Shown here: in pieces, positions 23,861 through 32,842 of the stretch
How the letters are laid out: every line of letters starts with the position of its first letter
Numbering within the stretch: the stretch's first letter is position 1
Assembly: GCA_900764105.1 (NCBI GenBank)
Contig: CAAFMS010000007.1
Location: forward strand, 217,292 to 281,291
DNA: 64,000 nucleotides
From: Clostridia bacterium
GTDB taxonomy: Bacteria > Bacillota > Clostridia > Christensenellales > Borkfalkiaceae
Direction: 5' to 3'
The notes under the pieces: model-generated
The model's input: only the letters and a program-made list of their open reading frames with translations
Databases searched by the model: none
What the model was told of the DNA's origin: nothing
Made by a program: the position numbers and the translations under genes

Positions 23861-25120
23861 TCAATATGTAATTCTCTCTATCGACGCGCCGAGAAGCCTT
23901 AGTTTTTTCTCAAAATCTTCGTATCCTCTGTCGATATGATTTACGTTTAAAACGGTCGTGACGCCCTCTGCCGACAACGCCGCTATGCAAAGCGCAGCCC
24001 CGCCCCTCAGATCGCCGGCGGAAACTATCGCGCCTTTAAGCCTGCCGCCCTCTACTACGCAGAGATTTTCGGCGACCCGTAAATTCGCTCCCATCTTCTT
24101 CAACTCTTCGCAATACGAAAAGCGTTTCGGGAAAACGGTATCTTCCGCAACCGTAAGTCCATCCATAACAGACGCCGCCGCAACGAGTTGAGGTTGCAGG
24201 TCGGTAGGAAACCCGGGAAATGGCTTGGCGGTCACTTTTCCGAGTCCTTTACCCGTCTGACGGAACTTTACATAATATATCTTACCATTTTTTTCGTATA
24301 TTTTGCAAGCGTTACGGGCAATTATTTTATAAACCGACAAATTTTCTCTCTTTTCAAGCCCTTCAAACTCGATTTCTCCGCCCGTGGCAAGCCCCGCAAG
24401 CAAAAAAGTTCCCGCTTCTATCCTGTCTTTGCTCGGGGTAAATTCTATTTCTTTACCCTTATAGCCGTCTTTTCCTTCTATAACGATTCTGTCGCTCCCA
24501 GCCCCCTTTACGTCGAACCCCGCGGCGTTCAGATAGTTTTGCAAGTCGACTATCTCGGGTTCTTTCGCGCAATTTTCTATCGTCGTTAAACCTTTTAATC
24601 GTACCGCCGCCATCATAACGTTTTCGGTCGCACCGACGCTCGGATAACGCAAAATAATTTTTCCGCTCTGCGAATTTTTACCGTCGAAAGTGATTTTACG
24701 CCCCTCTTTCGTTATTATCCCGAGGGCTTTGAACGCGTCGATATGTATGTCGATCGGTCGGCAGCCAATGTTGCAACCGCCGGGGCAAGTTGTTTCCGCA
24801 AGTTTAAACCGCGTTATTAAAGCGCCCGTCATAAAAACGGACGCGCGTATTTCACCTGTGTATTTTTCGGGTAATATCCATTTATTCACGCACGAAGTAT
24901 CGATCGCGAGAGAATCGCCATCGAACGAGAATTTCCCGCCGAGCGCCTCTACGATTTCAGCCATAACGAGTACGTCTCTTATCTTGGGACAGTTTCTGAT
25001 AATGGTTTTCCCTTCTGTAATAAGCGAAGCCGCGACGAGCGGTAAGACCGAGTTTTTCGCGCCGTTTATCCGCACTTTTCCCCTGAGAGCGTTTCCGCCG
25101 CGTATAACGAATCTGTCCAT
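23861..25120 (-). CDS. murA: UDP-N-acetylglucosamine 1-carboxyvinyltransferase MurA
   Basis: 419 residues, normal length for the EPSP-synthase-like fold. NGAKNSVLPL with Lys22, and the catalytic loop CPGGCNIGCRPIDIH with Cys116, the fosfomycin target cysteine. It makes the first committed peptidoglycan precursor by transferring enolpyruvate to UDP-GlcNAc. It lies in the dcw operon between ftsW and the 280-bp structured element, in the place where murG or murB usually stands. GGAGAG precedes the ATG. Confidence 0.97.
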   Translation of the reverse strand: MDRFVIRGGNALRGKVRINGAKNSVLPLVAASLITEGKTIIRNCPKIRDVLVMAEIVEALGGKFSFDGDSLAIDTSCVNKWILPEKYTGEIRASVFMTGALITRFKLAETTCPGGCNIGCRPIDIHIDAFKALGIITKEGRKITFDGKNSQSGKIILRYPSVGATENVMMAAVRLKGLTTIENCAKEPEIVDLQNYLNAAGFDVKGAGSDRIVIEGKDGYKGKEIEFTPSKDRIEAGTFLLAGLATGGEIEFEGLEKRENLSVYKIIARNACKIYEKNGKIYYVKFRQTGKGLGKVTAKPFPGFPTDLQPQLVAAASVMDGLTVAEDTVFPKRFSYCEELKKMGANLRVAENLCVVEGGRLKGAIVSAGDLRGGAALCIAALSAEGVTTVLNVNHIDRGYEDFEKKLRLLGASIERITY

Positions 25121-25173
25121 AGTCTCTCCGTATAATCTTTATAGGATATTATACGCTTTCAAAGCAGAAAAAG

Positions 25174-26295
25174 TTAATTACTTCTCTCCCGACTACTCCT
25201 CGATACGTTATAGAGAACGCCGAACGAGAATAAAAAGACTATAAGTGAGGTATTCCCCGCGGAAACAAGCGGCAGAGGAAGCCCCGTCGGCGGTATGCTG
25301 CCCGTCACCACGAGAGCGTTTACGAGCGATTGTATACCATAAATACAGGTTATACCCATTGCGAGAACGTAACCGTAATAGTCCTTACTCGAAACGGCGA
25401 TTTTTACGCCCCTGTAAATTACGAAAAAAATAAGCCCGAAAAGAAAAAACAAACCTACGAAACCTACCTCTTCGCCTATAACGGCAAGTATAAAATCGCT
25501 TTCCGAAAAGGGCAGAAATCTGAGTTTTTGCCTCGAATTGAAAAGCCCCGTTCCGAACCAACCGCCCGACCCCAAGGCGTAGAGAGATTGAAGCAGTTGA
25601 TACCCCTCCCCTTTCGGCGAAGCCCACGGGTTTAAAAATGCCGATAGCCTGTTGAGCCTGTACGGTTCGGCGATTATGAGAAGCGGCACGCACAAGGCGG
25701 CAGGCAATAATATCGCGATAAAATGCGAAGTTTTCATTCCCGCTACGAACAAAATAGCAAGGGTTAAAAGCCCGAAACATACCGTAATCGACATATTCGG
25801 CTCTAATATTATCAGCGCGCAGGTCAAGCCTCCCGCCCCGAGTACGGGCAGACAACCGAGAAAGGTTTTAGCCCTCGACGGGTCTGCGGAAAAATAGGAA
25901 GCGGAAAACATTATAAAACAAATCTTCGATATTTCCGACGGCTGAATAGTAATTCCGAACAGTTTTATCCATCTCGTCGCGCCGTAATTTTCGTGTCCGA
26001 GCGGAGTTAAAACAAGCCCCAAAAGAACGCTTGAAAGGATAAACGCGATAAGCCCGATTTTCCTGTACTTCCCGTAATCGAAAAAACAGCCGAAAAGCAT
26101 TGCGGCATAGCCGATTAAAAGCCCCGAAAGGTGTTTTCTCATAACGTAAAACTCGTCGCCGTAAGTGATCTTCGAGGAGTATTTACTCGCCGAATATACA
26201 AAAACAAGCCCTAAAAGCGACAGACCGATAACCGAAAAGAGGAGAAGCAAATCGCCCCTCCCTTTTCTCTTTTTTACCGTTACCGTTCCGCTCAT
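25174..26295 (-). CDS. ftsW: SEDS-family lipid II polymerase FtsW
   Basis: 373 residues with about ten TM helices. Family markers: LVFVYSASKYSSK after TM1, LEPNMSITVCFGLL, the GEGYQLLQSLYALGSGGWFGTG loop and the PLPLVSAGNTSL region. SEDS glycosyltransferase of the divisome. FtsW rather than RodA because of its place between murD and the division genes. Its ATG overlaps the murD stop (ATGA). Confidence 0.93.
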   Translation of the reverse strand: MSGTVTVKKRKGRGDLLLLFSVIGLSLLGLVFVYSASKYSSKITYGDEFYVMRKHLSGLLIGYAAMLFGCFFDYGKYRKIGLIAFILSSVLLGLVLTPLGHENYGATRWIKLFGITIQPSEISKICFIMFSASYFSADPSRAKTFLGCLPVLGAGGLTCALIILEPNMSITVCFGLLTLAILFVAGMKTSHFIAILLPAALCVPLLIIAEPYRLNRLSAFLNPWASPKGEGYQLLQSLYALGSGGWFGTGLFNSRQKLRFLPFSESDFILAVIGEEVGFVGLFFLFGLIFFVIYRGVKIAVSSKDYYGYVLAMGITCIYGIQSLVNALVVTGSIPPTGLPLPLVSAGNTSLIVFLFSFGVLYNVSRSSRERSN

Positions 26296-27632
26296 AGGCT
26301 TTCTACCAACTCGATAAATTTATTCCCGCGTTCCTCATAGTCCGCAAATCTGTCGAAACTGCTGCAAGCAGGACTCAAAAGTACTGCGTCCCCCTCTTCG
26401 GCTATCATCGAGGCGAACTCGACCGCCATTTCGAAGTCGTACACGACGGAAACGTTTTTATACCCCTCTTCGTTCGCCGCAAGGAACATTCTCTCCCTGC
26501 TCTCGCCCGTCAGAACGACCGAACGAACTTTCGAATTGCTTATTCTCGAAAAAAGTTCCTTAAATTCAAGCCCTTTGTCTTTGCCGCCGAGAATTAAAAT
26601 CGTGGGCTTGGTCATTGCGTCTATCGCTTTAATCGTCGCGTCCGAATTCGTCGCTTTGGAATCGTTGAAATAGTCTACGCCCGAAAGTGTTCTTACATAT
26701 TGTATTCTGTGTTTAACGCCTTTAAATCCCCTTACGCTTTCGACTATGGTCTCTTCGCCGACCCCCATTATTTCCGCAACGCAGACGGTCGCCAAAAGGT
26801 TTAAAACGTTATGCTCGCCGCTTATCGGAAGCGTGTTGACGTCGGTTATGTACTTGCCTTTATAGAACACTTTACCCTCTGCGACGTACGCTCCGTTTAC
26901 CTCGGTTTTTGCCGAAAAATAAACGACTTTCGCCCTTGTATTCTCGCCGAAATTCTTTACCGTCGGATCGTCGTAGTTTAAAACCGCATATTCGCTTTCG
27001 CGTAGGTTTGAGAGGATTTTCTTTTTCAGATAAACGTAATTTTCCATATTGTAATGCCGCGACAGGTGGTCGGGCGTTACGTTGGTTACAACCGCTATAT
27101 GAGGGTAAAATCTGTACGCCGTTTCCAACTGAAAACTCGAAGTCTCGCAGACGGCGACCGAATTTTCGGTAAGACCGTCCAAAACGGAAGAAAGAGGCGT
27201 TCCCGCGTTGCCGCAAAGTTTTGCGTCTATACCCGCAGCCGAAAGTACGTTTTCAATCATCGTACATGTGGTTGTTTTTCCGTTAGTTCCCGTTACCGCT
27301 ATTATCGGCGAAAGGCAAAACTCTGAAGCGAGGTCAAGTTCGCCCGTAATTCGTTTGCCGAGTTTTCTCGCCCTTACCGGTATATCGTGATCGATAGGGA
27401 TACCGGGGCTTAAAACTACCACGGTAATTTCGTTTAACAGTTCCGCGACTTCGCTTCTGTAAACGACCGTAGCCCCCTTTTCGGCAAGGTTGTTTTCGGC
27501 GGCTTTAACCGTTTCGCTTTCCGAGTCGTCGTAAACGTAGCACTTCGCCCCTCGTTTTAAAAGCATTTCGGTTATCGCTATTCCGCTTCTCGATATTCCT
27601 ACGACAAGAAATTTATCCCTTTTTAAATACAC
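26292..27632 (-). CDS. murD: UDP-N-acetylmuramoyl-L-alanine:D-glutamate ligase MurD
   Basis: 446 residues. N-terminal Rossmann-like domain (VVGISRSGIAITEMLLKRGA), central ATPase domain with VTGTNGKTTTCTM, and a C-terminal ligase domain with DYFNDSKATN and ILGGKDKG. Adds D-Glu to UDP-MurNAc-L-Ala. The start codon is GTG at 27632 with GAGGTG upstream. It lies 8 bp after mraY and overlaps ftsW by ATGA. Confidence 0.97.
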   Translation of the reverse strand: MYLKRDKFLVVGISRSGIAITEMLLKRGAKCYVYDDSESETVKAAENNLAEKGATVVYRSEVAELLNEITVVVLSPGIPIDHDIPVRARKLGKRITGELDLASEFCLSPIIAVTGTNGKTTTCTMIENVLSAAGIDAKLCGNAGTPLSSVLDGLTENSVAVCETSSFQLETAYRFYPHIAVVTNVTPDHLSRHYNMENYVYLKKKILSNLRESEYAVLNYDDPTVKNFGENTRAKVVYFSAKTEVNGAYVAEGKVFYKGKYITDVNTLPISGEHNVLNLLATVCVAEIMGVGEETIVESVRGFKGVKHRIQYVRTLSGVDYFNDSKATNSDATIKAIDAMTKPTILILGGKDKGLEFKELFSRISNSKVRSVVLTGESRERMFLAANEEGYKNVSVVYDFEMAVEFASMIAEEGDAVLLSPACSSFDRFADYEERGNKFIELVESL

Positions 27633-27640
27633 GATTCACC

Positions 27641-28624
27641 TCACATATAAAAAACAAGACTGAGAAGAGAAACAAGGAGGGTAACGAGTTTATAGCAAAA
27701 CGCGATTTTGCTTTCGCTGTAACCCTTATGCTGAAAATGGTGATGCAAAGGCGCCATTAAGAATATTCTTCTGCCCGTTCTCTTGAAATGCAGCACTTGC
27801 AATATTACTGATATGCCGGAGGCGACGAAAGTTATTCCGAAAAACGGAATAAACAACATATTTCCCCCGAAAATACTCATCGAGGCTATAAAGCCGCCTA
27901 TCGCAAGCGAACCCGTATCCCCCATAAACACGCTCGCCTTGAAAGTATTGAACGTAAGAAAACCGATAATCGCCCCCGCAAGCGTCACGCTTAAAAGAGC
28001 GAGATTTTCATACTCGCCCACGCTGACGTAGAATGCCGAATATTTAACCGTTTCGAGTTTTATAAGAGTTGCGAAACTAAGAAAATACAGATAGGATACG
28101 CCGCCCGCAAGCCCGTCCAAGCCGTCGGTTAAATTTACGCAATTAGTCGTTGCAATAAACACAAGTACGGAAATCGGTATAAATGCGACGCCGAAATCTA
28201 CTACTCCGCCCAAAAAAGGCAGATAAGCCCTCGTCATTTTTCTGTTATAGGCGTAGACGGAAATCACTATCGCTATTACGAGTTCGAAAATCGTTTTCTG
28301 CCACGGACTAAGCCCCTCGTTACGCTTCATTTTTATCTTTACGAAATCGTCCAGAAAACCGACCGCCATATACCCTAAGCCTACGGCAACGCTGACGAGC
28401 GACAGACTTTTCTTGCCGCTCGAAACAAAGGAAAACACGACAACCGCAGACAGAACGAAAAAGAGACCGCCCATAGTGGGCGTTCCGCTTTTATAATCGT
28501 GTTCCTTGACGTAACCAAGGATATTTTGTCCGAATTTCAACTTCTTCAAAAGCGGTATCGCGAAAAACCCGCTTATTAAAGTCAGAACCAACGAACAGAT
28601 AAACGCGATAACCGCGACTCTCAA
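27641..28624 (-). CDS. mraY: Phospho-N-acetylmuramoyl-pentapeptide transferase MraY
   Basis: 327 residues with about ten TM helices. Motifs GTPTMGGLFF, FLDDFVK, CVNLTDGLDGLAGG (catalytic Asp-rich loop) and PLHHHFQHKG are diagnostic. Forms lipid I at the membrane. The start is TTG at 28624, overlapping the murE stop, with GGAG seven bases upstream. Confidence 0.97.
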   Translation of the reverse strand: MRVAVIAFICSLVLTLISGFFAIPLLKKLKFGQNILGYVKEHDYKSGTPTMGGLFFVLSAVVVFSFVSSGKKSLSLVSVAVGLGYMAVGFLDDFVKIKMKRNEGLSPWQKTIFELVIAIVISVYAYNRKMTRAYLPFLGGVVDFGVAFIPISVLVFIATTNCVNLTDGLDGLAGGVSYLYFLSFATLIKLETVKYSAFYVSVGEYENLALLSVTLAGAIIGFLTFNTFKASVFMGDTGSLAIGGFIASMSIFGGNMLFIPFFGITFVASGISVILQVLHFKRTGRRIFLMAPLHHHFQHKGYSESKIAFCYKLVTLLVSLLSLVFYM

Positions 28625-30081
28625 CTTTTGTCTCCGTTGTTTTCGCTTATGGCGTACTTAATTTCGTCGGCGTCCGAAAAACTTCTTTTTACGCCCATCA
28701 CTTCCTGATATTTTTCCGCTCCTTTGCCGGCAACCACAAGCACGTCGCCGTCCTTTAGAAGCGAAACCGCGTATTTCAACGCTTCTTTTCTGTCGCTTAT
28801 TGATATATAATTGCGAGTGACTTTCCGTATTCCGCTTTCGATTTCCGAGATTATCGAACACGGGTCCTCGTATCTCGGGTTGTCGCTCGTAATTATCGAA
28901 AAATCGGAAATCACGCCTGAAATCTCGCCCATTGTTTTACGTTTTTCGGTCTCTCTGTTACCGCCGCAACCGAACAGACAATACAGTCTGCCGTCGCAGA
29001 TTTTACGCATCGAATTCAGCGTTGTTTTAAGCCCGTCGGGGGTATGGGCGTAATCGAGATATACGTCCGCGCCCCTTACCGTCGCAATCTTTTCCGTTCT
29101 GCCGCTTACCGCCGTAATTTTTCTTACCGCTCCGCTTAACGTATGAATTTTAATACCGAAAACGGCAGCGGTCGCGAGACACGCGAGAAGATTGTACACG
29201 TTGCCGAGTCCTATAAGCGGACTCGAAATATCGTATATAACGTCAAATAAGTTGATAATGAAACTCACCCCGTTTTTTGTCTCGGATATATCTATCGCGA
29301 ACACGTCGGCAGGGTTGTAAATTCCGTAGGTAATACACCGCCCTTCCGTCTCGGAAATAATTGCCATTCCCGTCCTGTCATCGCTGTTAATCACCTTATA
29401 GCGGCACTTATCGTTTAAAAAGACGCTTTTTTTAACTGTCGAATAGGTCTCCATATCCTTGAAATAATCAAGATGATCCTCGGTGCAATTAGTAAATATC
29501 AGGCACTCGAAATACACCTCTTCGGCGCGCCGTTGTTCTATGGCGTGAGCGGATAATTCCATTATAAAATACTTTACTCCCGCCTTTTCCATTCTACCGA
29601 TAAGTTTATAGAGTTCGACCGTTCCCGGGGTAGTAAGCCCCGATTCTTCCTCAAAACCGTCGAAACCGTTGCCTATCGTGCCGACGTAGCCCGCCTTTAT
29701 TCCCGCATACCCGAATATTTCATAGAGGACGTGGCAAATCGTCGTTTTGCCGTTAGTGCCGACTACGCCTATAATCTTAATCTCGGGGTTTTCGCCAACG
29801 TAAAACTTTTTGGCGCACTTTCCTAAGGCGTTTTTAACGTCCTCTACCACAACGTTTGTTACCCCTGTATCGAGCGGCGTTTCCGATACTACCATAACCG
29901 CTCCGTTTTTAACCGCTTCTAAGGCGTAGTCCGCGCCGTCGCTCACGCTTCCCTTACGGGCAAAAAATGCGTAGCCCTCTTTAACCTCGGAAGCCCTGTC
30001 CTCTATTCCCGTTATTTCGGACGGCATTTCGCCGAATACCATCCTGATATTTACGTTTTCGAATAATTTCTCGACAACCAT
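28621..30081 (-). CDS. murE: UDP-MurNAc-L-Ala-D-Glu:meso-diaminopimelate ligase MurE
   Basis: 486 residues. ATP loop VVGTNGKTTICH, LTTPGTVEL substrate region, and the specificity motif SDNPRYEDP. The DNPR form selects meso-diaminopimelate rather than L-lysine, so the wall is probably of the DAP type. It is the first gene of the dcw block here; murF, which usually follows, is absent. A terminator and a weak promoter region lie upstream. Confidence 0.96.
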   Translation of the reverse strand: MVVEKLFENVNIRMVFGEMPSEITGIEDRASEVKEGYAFFARKGSVSDGADYALEAVKNGAVMVVSETPLDTGVTNVVVEDVKNALGKCAKKFYVGENPEIKIIGVVGTNGKTTICHVLYEIFGYAGIKAGYVGTIGNGFDGFEEESGLTTPGTVELYKLIGRMEKAGVKYFIMELSAHAIEQRRAEEVYFECLIFTNCTEDHLDYFKDMETYSTVKKSVFLNDKCRYKVINSDDRTGMAIISETEGRCITYGIYNPADVFAIDISETKNGVSFIINLFDVIYDISSPLIGLGNVYNLLACLATAAVFGIKIHTLSGAVRKITAVSGRTEKIATVRGADVYLDYAHTPDGLKTTLNSMRKICDGRLYCLFGCGGNRETEKRKTMGEISGVISDFSIITSDNPRYEDPCSIISEIESGIRKVTRNYISISDRKEALKYAVSLLKDGDVLVVAGKGAEKYQEVMGVKRSFSDADEIKYAISENNGDKS

Positions 30082-30118
30082 AATTCAACCGTTTCCTCGC
30101 AATTTGTTTACCACTATA

Positions 30119-30124
30119 ATTATA
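30119..30124 (-). promoter_or_regulatory. Candidate -10 element of the dcw cluster
   Basis: TATAAT on the minus strand 38 bases before the murE ATG, just after the terminator of the glycan operon. The corresponding -35 is poor. Confidence 0.3.
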
Positions 30125-30128
30125 AATA

Positions 30129-30156
30129 AAAATCACCCGTAAAAACAGGTGATTTT
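30129..30156 (-). terminator. Terminator of the glycan operon, upstream of murE
   Basis: A 9-bp stem AAAATCACC/GGTGATTTT (30156-30148 with 30137-30129) with trailing T-rich sequence on the minus strand. It separates the saccharide cluster from the dcw cluster. Confidence 0.75.
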
Positions 30157-30189
30157 CTGTCGATATATGTGAAGTTAAGTCAAATATTT

Positions 30190-31857
30190 CTAACGGTCGA
30201 TTATCTCGCAATTTTCTGCAATCGGACAATCGAGAAGCATTTCTTTCGGCTTTTTTATTACGCCTTTTATTTTTCCGTTTACGTTCTCGAATTTGACCGT
30301 TATTTTACCGAGAGGGGTCGGAACTACGCCGCTTATTCTTTTCATTCCGAATAAGTTCGGCGAAATTCTCGCCTTTTTAAAGCCCGCTTCGGTCGGCGTA
30401 ACGCCGAGAACCTGCCTTATAAGGAATGCGTATACGCCCGAAGTCCAGCCGTGACAAAGACTGTGTCTGAACCCTTTATAACAATGTTTGCCGTAGTCTC
30501 TGTGGATATTCTTTTTGTCTTTTTCGGGTATATCGCAAAGCCCTTGCGGCTTGTCGTTAAGCCATTTTACGTCGAAATCTTCCCAAAAAGAAGTTGCTCC
30601 GAGCGAAATCATTCCGCCGTAGAATTCCTTTATCATTTCAATAACCTTGTCGCCCGCGCCGCTTTCGGCAGCCGCCGTCAATATGTAATAGCCGAGGAAA
30701 CCCGTCATACCCTCTCCGCAATTTTCGGTTAAAGAGGTCAACGCTTCGTCCGCGCTTTTTCTGCCTGCAAGGTAACAAAAGGCTTCAACCTGTTTAAATT
30801 TGCTCTTTCTTATGGGATTTTTAGACAGTCTGCGCTCTACTTCTTTCGCCTTTTCGACGTCAACGCCCGACGACTTCGGCAAAGCGGCCGATTTTTGCAT
30901 TGCGATCATAACGAGCGAAGCCCAGCCTATCTGACTGTCCTTTTCAAAATTAGTAACCCAGTCGAAGAAAAACTCATTATCTTTCCAGTAGCCGAGTTTA
31001 CAGTCTTTATAGGAAACGCTTCCGTCCTCTTTAACGATTGACAAAAATGCGTCGATAATATCGTTTATATACCCGACTTTCGCTTTCACGTCATCGAGTT
31101 TTCCCGTATACAGATAATAGTCGCAAAGGCAGATAACATACCACGCGGAATACGCGGGTATTTTATTCGCCCAATAGCGAGGGAAAAACTTTTCCGTCTC
31201 GCAAATCGAGTTCATCAACTCGGGAATATCCCCGTATAAGTCGATTAACGTCAACATTTCGGGGTGAAGGTCACCTATCCAGGTCATTCTGTCACGCTTG
31301 ATTCCGTCCCAAACAACATTGTTTTGAATACAGAGCGAAGCCGTATAAGCCGCAGTTTTTGCAATCTCGTTCACGAGTTTGTCCGAACAGTTGAACTTCC
31401 CCGACGCTTTTTCGGCTGTGAAAATGCTTTCCGCAACAATACAGTAGAAATCAAGACTTTCACCCTCGATAAGGTCTATACGCGCGTAGCGAAAACCCGT
31501 TCTGCTCGTTTGCACCTCTGCATTTTGCGGCGCAACGTAGAAACAATCTCTTAAAGAGTGCGCGTTAGACGAATTAAACTCGCCTATTTCCGAATAAGCC
31601 TCTGCCACCGATTCGCCGAAGCGAACCCTGATTTTACAATCACCTTTCGTCGTTCTGATAAAAATCCGCATCGTTCCGCATATTTCACGCGAAAAATCAA
31701 GGGTTATAAATCCTCCGCGCGAAATACTGACGAGAGGTTCGTCGCCGAGCGTTATATTCAGTTTCTTCTCCCTCGTAAAAAGTTCGGAATTCTCCGTTTT
31801 ATTTTCGGAGACAATTTTTACAGGGAATAATATTTCTCTCTTTTCGTTTATTGTCAT
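30190..31857 (-). CDS. GH78-like alpha-L-rhamnosidase (cytoplasmic)
   Basis: 555 residues, no signal peptide. N-terminal beta-sandwich region (1-150), then an alpha/alpha six-hairpin barrel with the GH78 motif WDGIKRDRMTWIGD (183-196), whose acidic residues include the general acid, and HSLCHGWTSG near the C-terminus, followed by a small C-terminal beta domain. Removes terminal rhamnose from oligosaccharides after uptake. It is paralogous to the gene at 52063. It follows the nucleoside hydrolase by 1 bp and ends at a terminator. Confidence 0.85.
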   Translation of the reverse strand: MTINEKREILFPVKIVSENKTENSELFTREKKLNITLGDEPLVSISRGGFITLDFSREICGTMRIFIRTTKGDCKIRVRFGESVAEAYSEIGEFNSSNAHSLRDCFYVAPQNAEVQTSRTGFRYARIDLIEGESLDFYCIVAESIFTAEKASGKFNCSDKLVNEIAKTAAYTASLCIQNNVVWDGIKRDRMTWIGDLHPEMLTLIDLYGDIPELMNSICETEKFFPRYWANKIPAYSAWYVICLCDYYLYTGKLDDVKAKVGYINDIIDAFLSIVKEDGSVSYKDCKLGYWKDNEFFFDWVTNFEKDSQIGWASLVMIAMQKSAALPKSSGVDVEKAKEVERRLSKNPIRKSKFKQVEAFCYLAGRKSADEALTSLTENCGEGMTGFLGYYILTAAAESGAGDKVIEMIKEFYGGMISLGATSFWEDFDVKWLNDKPQGLCDIPEKDKKNIHRDYGKHCYKGFRHSLCHGWTSGVYAFLIRQVLGVTPTEAGFKKARISPNLFGMKRISGVVPTPLGKITVKFENVNGKIKGVIKKPKEMLLDCPIAENCEIIDR

Positions 31858-31858
31858 T

Positions 31859-32758
31859 TCAAGCCTTTGTTCTCATGTACGAATTGAGTTCGTTTTCTAT
31901 TTTCTTAAAGTCGTTTTTAAGCGATAAATACCTGTGTTTTCCTTGTTTTTTCGGTTTAAAAACGCTTACGCCTCTTTCGTCGACGATTATATTTCCCGCC
32001 TCGGAAAATACAAGATCGCTCTCGTTAAACGCCGCGTAAACGGTAAGCGGATCCCAACAAGGTCTCGTCCGCTCGGGGTCGTAAACGTAATTCTTTCCGC
32101 TTCGCAAATCTATCTTTTCAAAGAACAATTCGAGCGACTGTCTCACCGTTCCGAAAGCGTTTTTAAGATAAAAATCGACCTTAGCCCCGACCTCGGACGG
32201 GAAAAACATTATTTCCGACGGGTAATTTTCCACAACGTACTTTGCCGACGATACGCTTTGTTCCACGTTCCACTCTGCGAAGTCTTCCGCTCTTTCCTCG
32301 AATGAAAAAGCCATAACGAAAGTTTTGCCGACTTTCTCTTTCACGAGTTCAATTCCGCTAAGCGGTGAAAATTCGTCGGCAACGCTTTTTAAAAGCCCCT
32401 CTAAATTCACCATGGGGCCGATACAGATAATATCCGTTTTATCGTTCTCGGCGAGGACTTTTCGCATAAGTTTTACGGCGTTCCGAGTTTTTACGCCCGC
32501 CGTCGCCATATCCGCCGCGTAGTTGTCGTTTTTATCACATCCCAAAGGAGTTCCGTCGTATTTCCCCACGGGAATATCCGATTTGCCGTATTCGTTTAAT
32601 ACGGAATAAACGCAATTTTCCGCTTTCTCTCTCGCGGAACATATAGTAACGGCGGAAACTTCGCAAAGCCACGAATTTTCCTTTTTAAGCAGGTAGCCGA
32701 GGGCGACGACGTCGTCCGCGTCCGCTCCTATATCCGTATCTATAATAAATTTTCTCAT
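31859..32758 (-). CDS. Nucleoside hydrolase (IUNH family)
   Basis: 299 residues. The calcium-binding N-terminal motif DTDIGADADD (7-16) is the hallmark of inosine-uridine preferring nucleoside hydrolases. ICIGPMVNLEGLL corresponds to the GPLTNLA motif, and DPLTVYAAF to the family's C-terminal DP. Cleaves N-glycosidic bonds of ribonucleosides or a related substrate. Its presence between two glycosidases suggests another pentoside substrate, but that is inference. It has only a weak ribosome binding site. Confidence 0.85.
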   Translation of the reverse strand: MRKFIIDTDIGADADDVVALGYLLKKENSWLCEVSAVTICSAREKAENCVYSVLNEYGKSDIPVGKYDGTPLGCDKNDNYAADMATAGVKTRNAVKLMRKVLAENDKTDIICIGPMVNLEGLLKSVADEFSPLSGIELVKEKVGKTFVMAFSFEERAEDFAEWNVEQSVSSAKYVVENYPSEIMFFPSEVGAKVDFYLKNAFGTVRQSLELFFEKIDLRSGKNYVYDPERTRPCWDPLTVYAAFNESDLVFSEAGNIIVDERGVSVFKPKKQGKHRYLSLKNDFKKIENELNSYMRTKA

Positions 32759-32842
32759 AGTCGATTTAAAATACCCTTATCGGTCAAATATACTGAGTAT
32801 AATATACCAACGCCCTTAAAAAGCAGGGAATAAAGAATATAT

